36,819 bases of DNA, taken from contig CANFPJ010000014.1 in the NCBI GenBank assembly GCA_947448885.1, forward strand, positions 1-36,819. The letters are read 5' to 3'. This document shows positions 17,301 to 24,931 of the stretch, in pieces; position 1 is the first letter of the stretch, and each line of letters begins with the position of its first letter. The stretch is from Comamonadaceae bacterium (GTDB lineage: Bacteria; Pseudomonadota; Gammaproteobacteria; Burkholderiales; Burkholderiaceae_C). Below the pieces are notes generated by a model. That model worked only from the letters and a program-made list of their open reading frames with translations, was not told where the DNA came from and did no database searches. The position numbers were made by a program, and so were the translations under genes.

Positions 17301-18497
17301 CCATCGAACCGCCGTGTGCACAGCGGGTCGGCGCAATTTCTGTGTCCGAGAAGCGCGAACCAAGCCAATCTCTGGGAATATTTTTTTCTCAAACAGGTCG
17401 CGGAGAAATGCGGGCTGGAGCGCATTTTTCACCTGATAAAGGTTCGACTGGTCAGCCAAGGCATAGGGCGAATCATCGGCCCCCACCAACACAGCCGATT
17501 CGCTGCTGTCACCCGTCAGATAAAACCCACGAAATAGAAACGGGTCGTGATAGGCACTGGGGCGCATCAACTCATCCATGAAGGCATGAATTCCCGACCT
17601 GAGCTTGTTGACCTCTGACGGCAACAAGAAATATTCAGAGCAATCCCTTTCTGGCAGTTCTAAGGCACTCAATTCCATGCAGGCTTCAGAAAGGGTCATG
17701 GCAATTTCGTCCATGCCCTGATCAATCCACCGCTCTTGAAATGGCGCTGACAACTCAAACGGCGACGACCATCCCAAAATACTTCTGCGCATGGGCGAAG
17801 GCAAGGCCGAAGAGAAACGCGCAAACCCCGGAATCTTTTCACACCCACTGACAACGATATAGACCGGAAACTGCAATGCAAAGCGGTGCTGTGCCAACCA
17901 CAGGCGCCGGCTCAATCCCTTGGCCATTGCCAAAAGCGAAGCCAAGCTTTCAGGACTCGCATCCATCAGCGATGCAGCCGGCAGCGTGAACACAATTGAA
18001 TCGAAAGGTCGATCAGGCCTGTAACTGCGACACAGGCTTAGAAATTCATCCCAAACGCCCTGTGAGACCTTGCTGTCAGGATCTCCCAACTGATTGGACT
18101 GCAATTGGACAGCCACACCCTTGTCATAAAAGCCCCATCCCACACCGTCCACCGAAGCCGTGATGGCTGAATCACTGCTCATGGCACTTTGCAACCCACT
18201 GGCCGACAAAGGCAAATCATCCGGGCCGGCGCCATTGATGACCAAGGTCCAAGAAAGGTTATACCTTTCTGATCGCTCGGCCAAATTGGATTCGATCAAC
18301 TCAACAGCGCGTCGAAAAGATTGTTTCAGGGAGCTGATTTGAATCGTGGGTGCAACAGACGCATTGGAAGCGCCACTGGCAGTTTGTTTTCCATGCTTGA
18401 TGGCCACACGCAGCAAAAAAATGATCACCAGCAATATGACCAAGGCCAGCGCAGCAAGTGTCAAAACGACCATATTTTCCGAAAGAAAATTCAGCAT
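14400..18497 (-). CDS. tssM: Type VI secretion membrane-complex protein TssM (IcmF/VasK), degenerate P-loop
   Basis: 1365 residues. TM1 is at about 9-30 and TM2 at about 400-417. Between them is the cytoplasmic NTPase-like domain, and after TM2 a large periplasmic part ending in the VasK-type C-terminal beta domain. Family segments are IVFTLPAASL (about 168-177), PVYIVVSGCEKIPGF (211-225), FLFRGFYLTG (320-329) and AFLRDLFEKKIFPE (363-376). The Walker A region, normally GxxGSGKTT, reads LVINGAGPDDLPLS with no GKT. The DTAG position (GWGFYDKGVAVQLQS) is also lost, so nucleotide hydrolysis is unlikely; part of the TssM family is known to lack Walker A. It forms the envelope complex with TssL and TssJ. 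The start overlaps tssL by 7 nt. Confidence 0.95.
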   Translation of the reverse strand: MLNFLSENMVVLTLAALALVILLVIIFLLRVAIKHGKQTASGASNASVAPTIQISSLKQSFRRAVELIESNLAERSERYNLSWTLVINGAGPDDLPLSASGLQSAMSSDSAITASVDGVGWGFYDKGVAVQLQSNQLGDPDSKVSQGVWDEFLSLCRSYRPDRPFDSIVFTLPAASLMDASPESLASLLAMAKGLSRRLWLAQHRFALQFPVYIVVSGCEKIPGFARFSSALPSPMRRSILGWSSPFELSAPFQERWIDQGMDEIAMTLSEACMELSALELPERDCSEYFLLPSEVNKLRSGIHAFMDELMRPSAYHDPFLFRGFYLTGDSSESAVLVGADDSPYALADQSNLYQVKNALQPAFLRDLFEKKIFPEIGLVRASRTQKLRRPAVHTAVRWGTGGFVAVWLVTLGLSSIKINHVAGELVGVIEQFNQETKDALRRSRDETFDIEKSKDRALRALRMLDALNAGALWALPMPGSWGYVDDLNSKVQKRIADGFAKTAFDPIRISLNSAVADMTGAPIDSGNGALLATSNCSLPKFWTERASSTAQRDLEVDEQVEFVLLEQYVRRAEDLQRAVTALARLTDKEQAANGEDLRLLVKILMGVELNGKTGQIAEIFRKSALSGGMVDLASLRQAASCTFGLMFDELTEGVLSKNHMLNVESRYSELIAQVSTETTSSFDGTLGIQAWDELSVQLRDQAAFLQAGKGVWIQRRSPQFGANFDKLMQVAKANTLLGPAATDPALKRLNNSFAKFLSEWDSIANENASSLVGKLEWNEKDNRWTFNADRLALSETLSKMLALPYVKNNAPKKLTEPSSAYVSWDRQKLDQALAYGDTKRNLENELLLKFPTQLKLQATRFLHGALAAKVLESTSQAMLSTSRPVQQIALQDSDQPRLARLVALLNDLGSADAASTLKNIISRDVMTRLKLLDDAFLQANLFSPRDPEFKAWSGVGNPIVQVYEASDAVGMAAYVAQQVAYIENATKEAEPLLQILSSLQPNHPLVQKWVGLTSDVARSKLKSPTSSMGGLVQFLLNTSIDVDLTNCIERMSKVSTSRRSFDLFSDRLQSLQSGLLYRCNALKDQERKQTWAQFSSSFNRDLSGRSPFKMPPSPGAGSAAGGAIRAESPPADMDEVASALTQFDRVQKALSDVPPSSGGAKSPMAYPPHIKKFEEQFSKVRQLLAPLFPAEPGAMAGYDLNVDFRANTSDEKEGGRIIDWSISSGSQTLRWRDSGKALYWEPGMPITLSLRIAKDSPLKPKLEVKQADMSIDDKTVTYRYADPWALFSILAVHREMDRNPRADGRAQLLRFEFPLQAQSDDGKSLGPETQARVFIRLGVSPAGKKTWLTWPASFPTKAPDWTMP

Positions 18498-19306
18498 ATC
18501 TGTCCTCTGCGCAGAGAAGACAGGTGGATTTCAGAGGCACTTCCCACCGTGACGTCCAGCGATTTGCGAACAGGCCACGATTGCCATAACCACACAAGTT
18601 CCGACAACACCAGGATGGCGGCAAAAATCAATGCGAAATTGATCCACCAACGACTGATTTTGGGCAGCCGGCGCGATGCAAAGTGTGAAAGCGTGTTGTC
18701 ATAGGGTATTTCTGACAATCGTCTTTCTGCACCAGACAATTCAGCGGGGCGCTGAAAGATAAATTGAAAAAGATCGGTTCTATAACTGGCCAATTTATTT
18801 AAATCAGCGTCCCCTCGAAACTGTCCTTTGAAGCCCAAGGAAATCACATACAAGTAGAGTTTTGCCAATGGGCGCTGAGAAGGCTCGCGGGCAGATAGCA
18901 GTTGATCAATCTGGAAAAAAACCTGCTCGCCGGCATGACTGGATTTGAACAATTTCGCCTCCAATAACTCGTGGCGCCATTGCTCGCGGCCAGCCCAATC
19001 CGAGTTGAGCAAAATTTCGTCAGCCAGTACAGCTTTTAGGTAACGCGCTTGCGATTCATATTCCATCGCAGCGGATCCGCCTGAGCGTCTGGCTTCCAAG
19101 GTTTGCAACTCAATGAGTTGCAGCAAATCTTTGCTCAGGGTCTGGGTTGCTTCCAGCGCATCACCTTCACTGACACGCCCAATCAATTGGGAGGCACGAT
19201 GTAAAACTTGAAAAAAATCGCGAAATTGAATTGAAGACAGATCATCTCCACCCGCAATGCGCGAGGACGGCCCGGTTTGTTGCAAAGAGATGGCTGAAGA
19301 GAGCAT
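18491..19306 (-). CDS. tssL: Type VI secretion inner-membrane protein TssL (DotU/IcmH)
   Basis: 271-residue tail-anchored inner-membrane protein. The cytoplasmic hook domain (about 25-205) shows YLKAVLADEILL, WRHELLEAKLF, AGEQVFFQIDQLL and LAKLYLYVISLGFKGQFRG. The single C-terminal TM is at about 221-241, followed by a short ~30-residue periplasmic tail. No OmpA-like peptidoglycan-binding domain is fused, so peptidoglycan anchoring, if present, must come from another protein not identified here. It pairs with TssM, whose start lies within the last codons of tssL (7-nt overlap). Confidence 0.94.
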   Translation of the reverse strand: MLSSAISLQQTGPSSRIAGGDDLSSIQFRDFFQVLHRASQLIGRVSEGDALEATQTLSKDLLQLIELQTLEARRSGGSAAMEYESQARYLKAVLADEILLNSDWAGREQWRHELLEAKLFKSSHAGEQVFFQIDQLLSAREPSQRPLAKLYLYVISLGFKGQFRGDADLNKLASYRTDLFQFIFQRPAELSGAERRLSEIPYDNTLSHFASRRLPKISRWWINFALIFAAILVLSELVWLWQSWPVRKSLDVTVGSASEIHLSSLRRGQIC

Positions 19307-19332
19307 GAAAATACTTTTCCCGCTTCAAAGGT

Positions 19333-20664
19333 TCATTTACTGGCTTTCTCGAACAGCACGATTTCTCGTGGTCGAGGAATTAAATTGGCCTCATTCACGT
19401 TGCTGATCAGCAAAGGCTGATCGGTCACGATGAAGCTTTCCCGCATTTCCACAGAAAAGATGGTGTAGCCCGAACTGGCCCGCAAACCCAACTCTTCAAC
19501 TTGCTCAACCTTTTTGCGTGAAACACCCAACACACGTCGATCACTCAACAATGTCCAAACCGTTTGAGAGCCGATCACAGCGCCATTCATCCACTGGGTC
19601 AATTCAGCATCCGTTTGACCCCGCAAGCCAATGTAAAAGTGAGTCGATTTGGGTAAACGCTCTCCAGGCAAAGAGAACACACTGCCATCGAAACCAAAGA
19701 CCAAGGGACGCCACTCTTGACTGACTTCCGCCATCAGGTCTTCCATTTCTGCAAGAACGGGCTCGAAAGACGTCAAAGGATCATCATGCTGCCAACTCGG
19801 GACTTGAATGGGAACAGCGCCGGGACGCAAGGTGCTCAACACGCCGAGCTGATTGCAAAGTGACACATACAGCAGAAATGGCGGTAGTTCTGGGGCACTC
19901 AGGACCGCCTGTAAACCCGCCAACGCTTGAACCAACGCAGAAAGCTTGTTGCGCTGCTCCAGTGCATCCAACCTTTCCTCTAAGCGAGAAGACGGAGAGC
20001 TGGTGAGTTTGGCCAAAAACAAAGCCTTGATCCGCAATTGCGCAACGATGTGAACCACGCTTTGCCAAATAGGGTGTTCAGATGTCAAACTCAGCAAGGG
20101 GGGGAGCGTTGGCGCAAGGCCATAAACTTCATTTTCCTTGCGAATGCACAACAACCGCATGGCCCTGTAAATGGATGAGGGTCTTTCGCCCGCCATCAAC
20201 AACACCTTGAGCTTCATGCGTGGCAAATCGACTGGAAGCGCCTCTGATATTTCGTCGTTCACCGCCGGCGCTTCAATGCCATGAAATCGACTGATCTGGC
20301 CTGGCGCATTCAGTGATCGGTTGATCCCCAGAGCCACATACACATGAAGTTCACCCGCGGAGAGTGCGTCCTCCCAATCGGACAGTTGCAACTCCAGAGG
20401 ATGACCAGCGTCGTGTTCAGCGTTATAAACAAAAGGCGTGCCGTCCGGAAAAACCGCTTCCAGCGCATTGACGCGCAACACGCCATTCGCCAACAAACTT
20501 TCATCAATGTCAAATTGCTTGACGCCCCAAGCCAAAGCGTTGGCACCCAAGGACTGCCATGCCACCAAGGTGTCTACCCGCGCTGATTCTTGTTGGAAAT
20601 GCTGAGGTGACAACAGCATGCCTTCATGCCATTGAATGTGAGGGAGTGGCGCAAATACGGTCAT
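19333..20664 (-). CDS. tssK: Type VI secretion baseplate protein TssK
   Basis: 443 residues. TssK links the baseplate to the membrane complex. The N-terminal signature IQWHEGMLLSPQHFQQ is at about 9-24. Further family segments are GVKQFDIDESLLANGVLRVNALEAVFPDGTPF, LLSLTSEHPIWQSV and C-terminal FYIGLRGQTD. The frame is open to 20697, but that start would overlap the tssJ end; the ATG at 20662-20664 gives the standard N-terminus 10 nt after the tssJ stop. No strong Shine-Dalgarno is visible, so translation may be coupled to tssJ. Confidence 0.94.
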   Translation of the reverse strand: MTVFAPLPHIQWHEGMLLSPQHFQQESARVDTLVAWQSLGANALAWGVKQFDIDESLLANGVLRVNALEAVFPDGTPFVYNAEHDAGHPLELQLSDWEDALSAGELHVYVALGINRSLNAPGQISRFHGIEAPAVNDEISEALPVDLPRMKLKVLLMAGERPSSIYRAMRLLCIRKENEVYGLAPTLPPLLSLTSEHPIWQSVVHIVAQLRIKALFLAKLTSSPSSRLEERLDALEQRNKLSALVQALAGLQAVLSAPELPPFLLYVSLCNQLGVLSTLRPGAVPIQVPSWQHDDPLTSFEPVLAEMEDLMAEVSQEWRPLVFGFDGSVFSLPGERLPKSTHFYIGLRGQTDAELTQWMNGAVIGSQTVWTLLSDRRVLGVSRKKVEQVEELGLRASSGYTIFSVEMRESFIVTDQPLLISNVNEANLIPRPREIVLFEKASK

Positions 20665-20674
20665 GATGAAAAAT

Positions 20675-21217
20675 TCAAAATTTAGAACCAGTGCCAACCG
20701 AAGAAACTTTAAAAGTTTGATTCTCCAAATTGATCACATAGCCAGCGTCGTCGAGTGGAATCACACTTTTGTGGTCACCCGCCGTTGAGTAATTGGCGAA
20801 AATAAAAACGCCGGTTGACATGAATTTTGAATAGTCTTTCTTATTGAGCATGGCCGTTTGGCCTGGAACCAGCTCCAATGAAATCACTTTCAGTGATTCC
20901 GAGAATGTCCTCATCGTGCCTTCACGAGAGGAAAACCATTTGCTGGCATTGCTATTTTGAAGAATCGTTTGAACTTCAGCCGTTCCAGCGAAAACGATGT
21001 CAACGGCAACCGCACTGTTGCCATTGACATCGTTCGCGGCACTCAGAACCAAGCCAGGCCATTTGGGCGGAAAAGACTTGGCCACCGAAATGGCGGGCTC
21101 ACTTTTGGAAGCAGACATGATCGAGCACGCCGATATGCCCATCCAGGCGCTCCAAATCACCAGTGCCTTGAAGCAAACAGCAAGCCCAGGAAATGAGTGT
21201 GAAATTTTGTACAACAT
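20675..21217 (-). CDS. tssJ: Type VI secretion outer-membrane lipoprotein TssJ
   Basis: 180 residues with a type II signal peptide: a hydrophobic segment up to the lipobox ISAC, lipidated Cys31. The mature part has the TssJ/VasD features: the domain begins around PGLVLSAANDVNGN, with VDIVFAGTAEV, then SLELVPGQTAMLN, FIFANYST and a C-terminal NQTFKVSSVGTG. It anchors the TssJLM complex in the outer membrane. First gene of the tssJKLMA block, 77 nt downstream of the second symporter. That gap is AT-rich and is the only gap above 60 nt inside the T6SS locus. Confidence 0.92.
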   Translation of the reverse strand: MLYKISHSFPGLAVCFKALVIWSAWMGISACSIMSASKSEPAISVAKSFPPKWPGLVLSAANDVNGNSAVAVDIVFAGTAEVQTILQNSNASKWFSSREGTMRTFSESLKVISLELVPGQTAMLNKKDYSKFMSTGVFIFANYSTAGDHKSVIPLDDAGYVINLENQTFKVSSVGTGSKF

Positions 21218-21294
21218 GCCTGGCTAGTCTATCCTAATCAGAGAAAAAAACCAATAAATAACCTGCACTTAAATTAATCACTTAAGGTTGAACA
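21218..21294 (-). other. AT-rich junction between transporter cassette and tssJ
   Basis: 77 nt, rich in A/T runs (AAAAAAA at 21244-21250, AATAAATAA, AAATTAATCA). It is the widest gap in the leftward T6SS operon and may hold a promoter for tssJKLMA or mark the edge of an insertion. No terminator hairpin with a T tract was found in it. Confidence 0.3.
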
Positions 21295-22755
21295 TCAGGC
21301 ATGAATTGGATTTTCACAGCCCATAAAAAATGCAATTTCTTGCGGCATGCGTGCCCCCAAACCAACGCCAATCGAGAAAACAGTGATCAGCAGGACCAGA
21401 ACCATGAAGGCCAGCAACATCAATGCGTTTTTGTCGATCGAAAAGGACAAGGGTGCGTGCTGGGGTAGCGATTCACTTTCATCTTCATCTGAGTGCATTT
21501 CTCGGCTCAAGCCTTTGGATACCACCGCAATCACGGCACAAGAAAGCAAAACAGACAGTGCTGTTTTGAAGCCCGCCACAACCACCTCAATAATCACAAA
21601 TGCTGGGAGTACGGCCTCAAAAGGTAACTGAAAGAATTGGTTCATCAACCCTGCCATGATCAAAGTTCCACTGCCCACCATCGCCCTCGAAACAAAGGCG
21701 CAGGCCATCGACAACATCAGTATGTGCAAATGATCCCCAACAGTCAGTTGAGCTTGATACAAATTGGCGACGAACAAGGCCAGCAATGTAAGAAAAATAA
21801 CCTCACCCGCATGGAAAAAGAAAGGAAACAAAGGCGCCAAAAACTTGACCATGGCGCGGCGAAATCCGAACACATCGCACAGGCCATGAATGACACTGGG
21901 CACGCTGGCCGCAGAATTTCTGGCCAAAAAACTGATCAGCAAAGACTCCTTCAAGACATTGATGGTTTTGAAGAGGGAGGTATCTGCTGAAAACGAAATC
22001 ATCCACAGTAAAAATCCAGCGGACAGCAACACAGAAACCACAAAAGGCTGCATGAACGCCGTGATCAACCCCAAATCACCTTGACCAATGCCATTCATCA
22101 ATTGAACTGCGTAAGCAAAAGCCACCACAGGAAGCAACTTGTTGATGGTGGTGATCAGAATTTCAAGTCCCAGATAAATCAACTCTAGTTTGTCAAACAG
22201 GGGTTTGCTGACCCGGGTTGGCAACAAAGCAAAACCCAATCCAAAAATCAAAGCGCCCACCATTGCCAAACCCAAGGCCTCATTGGCAAATGCTTGAAAC
22301 AAGTTGTCAGGAATGAACCGATAAGACAGGGCTTCAGGCGCGCCATCTGAAACCTCGAACAATCGCAATGCATAGATGGGCTCATGTTGCAGGGACAAAA
22401 GACCCAAATTCCATCGGTTCACCTCCGTCAGGCCCAAGCCGGGTGGCAACACGGAACCCACACCCACCGCAACCAACCCACAAGCCATGAGGCCAGCAAA
22501 GCCGATGGAAACCGCAACAAGAAAACGCAGGGGGGAGTCAGGTAAACGCGAAAAATTGGCCAAACCGAAAACAATCGCCAACAAAATCAAAGGCAATACA
22601 AAGAGGTGGAGTAAGTCGACGTAAATTTTCAATATGGGGTTGAACCACAAAGCAGCCGAAGGGATGAGCCAGCCCACCATGGCCCCCAACACGGGAAACC
22701 CAATGAACAACCATGGGTTACTGCTCCAGCCCGAACCATGTGAGATGGGCTTCAT
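21295..22755 (-). CDS. Dicarboxylate/amino acid:cation symporter (DAACS) family protein 2, divergent motifs
   Basis: 486 residues from the ATG at 22753-22755, 2 nt after the preceding symporter stop; the frame is open further, but that would overlap the upstream gene. It is a polytopic inner-membrane protein with about eight TM segments plus re-entrant loops in the GltPh/DctA layout: NPILKIYVDLLHLFVLPLILLAIVFG, then IPDNLFQAFANEALGLAMVGALIFGLG. HP1 is ARNSAASVP (about 278-286), resembling the canonical serine-rich loop. In TM7 the NMDGT position reads VGSGT (about 360-364). In TM8 the residues that contact ligand carboxylate and amino groups appear changed (AGFKTALSV instead of D-x-x-RT-x-x-N). 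A hydrophilic acidic insert (SDEDESES, about 419-426) separates TM8 from an additional C-terminal TM (about 445-468). Substrate not inferable. Confidence 0.85.
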   Translation of the reverse strand: MKPISHGSGWSSNPWLFIGFPVLGAMVGWLIPSAALWFNPILKIYVDLLHLFVLPLILLAIVFGLANFSRLPDSPLRFLVAVSIGFAGLMACGLVAVGVGSVLPPGLGLTEVNRWNLGLLSLQHEPIYALRLFEVSDGAPEALSYRFIPDNLFQAFANEALGLAMVGALIFGLGFALLPTRVSKPLFDKLELIYLGLEILITTINKLLPVVAFAYAVQLMNGIGQGDLGLITAFMQPFVVSVLLSAGFLLWMISFSADTSLFKTINVLKESLLISFLARNSAASVPSVIHGLCDVFGFRRAMVKFLAPLFPFFFHAGEVIFLTLLALFVANLYQAQLTVGDHLHILMLSMACAFVSRAMVGSGTLIMAGLMNQFFQLPFEAVLPAFVIIEVVVAGFKTALSVLLSCAVIAVVSKGLSREMHSDEDESESLPQHAPLSFSIDKNALMLLAFMVLVLLITVFSIGVGLGARMPQEIAFFMGCENPIHA

Positions 22756-22757
22756 GG

Positions 22758-24056
22758 TCAAAGCCGAATCGGTTTGTTGGCAATCAACGCCACATACGCA
22801 CATTGCGTCATGACCATGGTCAAACCACTGATAAATGAACAAATGGGCTCCACCGCCATTAACAACAAGACAACCGCTTCCGTGGGTAGACCCAGGGGAT
22901 TGCAAATCACGGCCAACAGAGACAACTTATTCATACCGTTCAAACCCATAGAGGCAAACCCCTGGGCCATGGACATCCCCAAGATGATCAACCACTCATA
23001 TTGACTGATGGGGTGCCCATACAGTTGTGCCACAAATACGGTGGCCATCGCAAAATACAAGATGGGTGCTGATCTGATGAAACAAGTTGCCAACGGCACC
23101 AAAAACTCCACCTTATCCTGTGCGAACCCCAGCCGCAGCGACAAGGTTTCAACCATTTGAGGAATGCACACCGATGAATGCTCGCCAGAGGCCATGGACA
23201 TGCTGAGTGTGGGGCGCAGCGAAGACAGCACCTCCAGGTGACTGGCATCTGAGCGCAATTTCAAAATAACAAAAGACAAAACGCACAAGAGAAAAGACAC
23301 GGATAAAAATGTCAACAAAAAGTTGGCCATCAGCATCAAAGCATCCATGCCCAAGGCGGCACTTAAATGGGCTGCGACAATAAAGACGACCAAGGGCAAA
23401 GCGTGCCTAAAAATGGCGCTGATCTTGAAACATGCCGAAATCACAGTCACCAAGGATTGATTGAAGTCCTCTTTTAGCCGAGAGCTGAGCAAGGCCACCG
23501 CAAATCCAAACATGATGGCAAAGACTGCAATTTTTATTTCTTCACCTTGGGCCAGGGATTGAAAAATATTGCTTGGCAAAAAAGCCCCGATCAGCCCATC
23601 CACACCTGGCAGCCGACTGTCTATTGAATCTGAAAACAAACTCATTCGGCTGACCTGGTCGATGTTACTGCCACCCAATACCTTCTCAATGCGCCACAAA
23701 TTCTCTTTGGTCAAGTCATAACCCGGTTGAAAAGCATGGGCTGCCGCCATGCCCATCAATGCGGGCAGGATCGCCATGAAGACCAGTCCAGATAACCCAC
23801 GCACGCTGGTCTTGGCGTAAGTTTTTTCGCTGAACATCGCTTGTACGTTCAGTATGATGGCGCAAAGAATCAGCGGCACGACCAAAATTTGCAACAGATC
23901 GAGGTACATTTCTGCCAAAAAATAAATGGCGGAAATTCGATGTGGCGAAAAAAATCCAACCCCCCCCCCCAATACCAATGCTGCGATCAGCACCATGGGG
24001 GAGTGAAGCCAGATGAAACGTTGATTCAAGGGGGTGTGCTGCATGCTGTACGTCAC
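22758..24056 (-). CDS. Dicarboxylate/amino acid:cation symporter (DAACS) family protein 1, with poly-G tract
   Basis: 432 residues, polytopic inner membrane. Family landmarks are the TM2 segment AEMYLDLLQILVVPLILCAIILNV (about 49-71), LPSNIFQSLAQGEEIKIAVFAIMFGFAVALL (160-190) and SLRPTLSMSMASGEHSSVCIP as HP1 (about 279-299), with the usual serine-rich SSS replaced by SGEHSS. The TM8 equivalent VEPICSFISGLTMVMTQC (402-419) keeps the family outline but not the D/R/T/N ligand residues of GltPh. The start is given as GTG (24054-24056), overlapping the solute-binding gene stop by 4 nt (GTGA); an ATG at 24044 is the alternative. Codons 29-33 contain eleven consecutive G, so the reading frame would be lost by one-base slippage. 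Confidence 0.82.
   Translation of the reverse strand: MTYSMQHTPLNQRFIWLHSPMVLIAALVLGGGVGFFSPHRISAIYFLAEMYLDLLQILVVPLILCAIILNVQAMFSEKTYAKTSVRGLSGLVFMAILPALMGMAAAHAFQPGYDLTKENLWRIEKVLGGSNIDQVSRMSLFSDSIDSRLPGVDGLIGAFLPSNIFQSLAQGEEIKIAVFAIMFGFAVALLSSRLKEDFNQSLVTVISACFKISAIFRHALPLVVFIVAAHLSAALGMDALMLMANFLLTFLSVSFLLCVLSFVILKLRSDASHLEVLSSLRPTLSMSMASGEHSSVCIPQMVETLSLRLGFAQDKVEFLVPLATCFIRSAPILYFAMATVFVAQLYGHPISQYEWLIILGMSMAQGFASMGLNGMNKLSLLAVICNPLGLPTEAVVLLLMAVEPICSFISGLTMVMTQCAYVALIANKPIRL
23960..23970 (-). repeat. Homopolymer tract, 11 G on the coding strand
   Basis: Eleven C on the plus strand (11 G in the mRNA sense) span the last base of the Leu29 codon to the first base of Val33 in the first symporter. 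A run of seven T follows 5 nt later in coding direction. By hand translation, loss of one G gives a stop after roughly 30 further codons, and gain of one G gives an alternative frame that ends near 23716. The present length is in frame. Confidence 0.9.
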
Positions 24057-24931
24057 ACCATGGGTCTGAGCAAATGTTCCAAGTGCAATTGCCCGGTGCG
24101 ATGAGAAACAAACTCGTTCAGCAACTCTTTGAGAATTTTGTTGTCGTGACTGACTGCAAAAGACAGTTCATGCGACAGGTCATTGAAACTGACAATTTTC
24201 AATGACAAGGCGCGACTTGGATTAGATTTGAGAATTTTTCTCGTGTAAAACTCGTTACGATATCCGCAAACAATTCGACCCGAAAGAACCGCGTTGGCCA
24301 CACCCTCCCAACTCGGGAATCCAACCACTTTGGCCTTCGGAAAATTTTCTGCAGCGAATTCATCCCACGCTGAATTGGCCAAAATGCCCAAGGTGCCCGA
24401 AAATTGACGCAGCACCTTTTCAATCCCTGACCCGTTGGACAATTTCGCCATCTCCACCCGGTTCAAAATCAAAGAATGGGGGAGTTTGCAATACGCATTG
24501 CTGAAGGAAACTTTTTGTACACGCTTGAAAGTCGGCGTGGAATGAAACCCAATGTGAATTTTTTTGTCCGCCACCCAATCAACAATTTCCTGATAGGTTT
24601 TCGCAGATCTGTCTACCTTGAGTTGCAAGTTGAGGGATTGGGCAAATCGTTTGGCCAGTTCCAACTCCAAGCCCATGGTTTCGCCGCCTTTTTCGTAAAA
24701 AAATGGCGCGTCGTCTTCACTCACAAATCCAACGATCAGCTCACCCTTGTTCGCGAACCAACTCAAGTCTGTGGGCTGCGTCAACGCATCTACCTGAGTC
24801 CCTGTCGACAACTTTTTAGGCGAAGCCCCCTGTGCCGCCAGAACCGATGCGCCACCGGCAACCGATAAAGCCCATCGGCCCCAACGGTCCATAAAAGATC
24901 TTCGATTTGAATACATCATGCGGTGATCCAT
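24053..24931 (-). CDS. Extracellular solute-binding protein, family 3 (amino-acid type), Tat-like signal
   Basis: 292 residues from the ATG at 24929-24931. The N-terminus has SNRRSFM (RR at residues 10-11) followed by a weakly hydrophobic WALSVAGGASVLAAQGA, resembling a twin-arginine signal peptide. The mature family-3 fold runs about 62-290: GELIVGFVSEDDAPFFYEKGGETMGLELELAKRFA, then the lobe hinge KIHIGFHSTPTFKRVQKVSFSNAY. Arg137 sits where family-3 amino-acid binders have the arginine that grips the ligand alpha-carboxylate. Such proteins usually feed ABC importers, but no ABC gene is present; two DAACS symporters follow directly (4-nt overlap). The start overlaps the small TM gene stop by 1 nt, with AAAGGC upstream. 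Confidence 0.85.
   Translation of the reverse strand: MDHRMMYSNRRSFMDRWGRWALSVAGGASVLAAQGASPKKLSTGTQVDALTQPTDLSWFANKGELIVGFVSEDDAPFFYEKGGETMGLELELAKRFAQSLNLQLKVDRSAKTYQEIVDWVADKKIHIGFHSTPTFKRVQKVSFSNAYCKLPHSLILNRVEMAKLSNGSGIEKVLRQFSGTLGILANSAWDEFAAENFPKAKVVGFPSWEGVANAVLSGRIVCGYRNEFYTRKILKSNPSRALSLKIVSFNDLSHELSFAVSHDNKILKELLNEFVSHRTGQLHLEHLLRPMV

Noticed and set aside
21226-21254. TTGGTT-N17-TAGACT on the minus strand as a tssJ promoter
   Set aside because: The -10 would lie only 8 nt from the tssJ ATG, leaving no leader for ribosome binding, and the -35 matches only 3 of 6 positions.
23716-24111. 131-residue overlapping frame around the poly-G tract as a separate gene
   Set aside because: It is the +1 frame of the symporter and solute-binding genes; the low-complexity Cys/His/Trp-rich sequence has no features, though it shows where a slipped product would end.
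24053-24931. Calling the solute-binding protein part of an ABC transporter
   Set aside because: No ABC permease or ATPase gene is present nearby; the only membrane partners are the two DAACS proteins.
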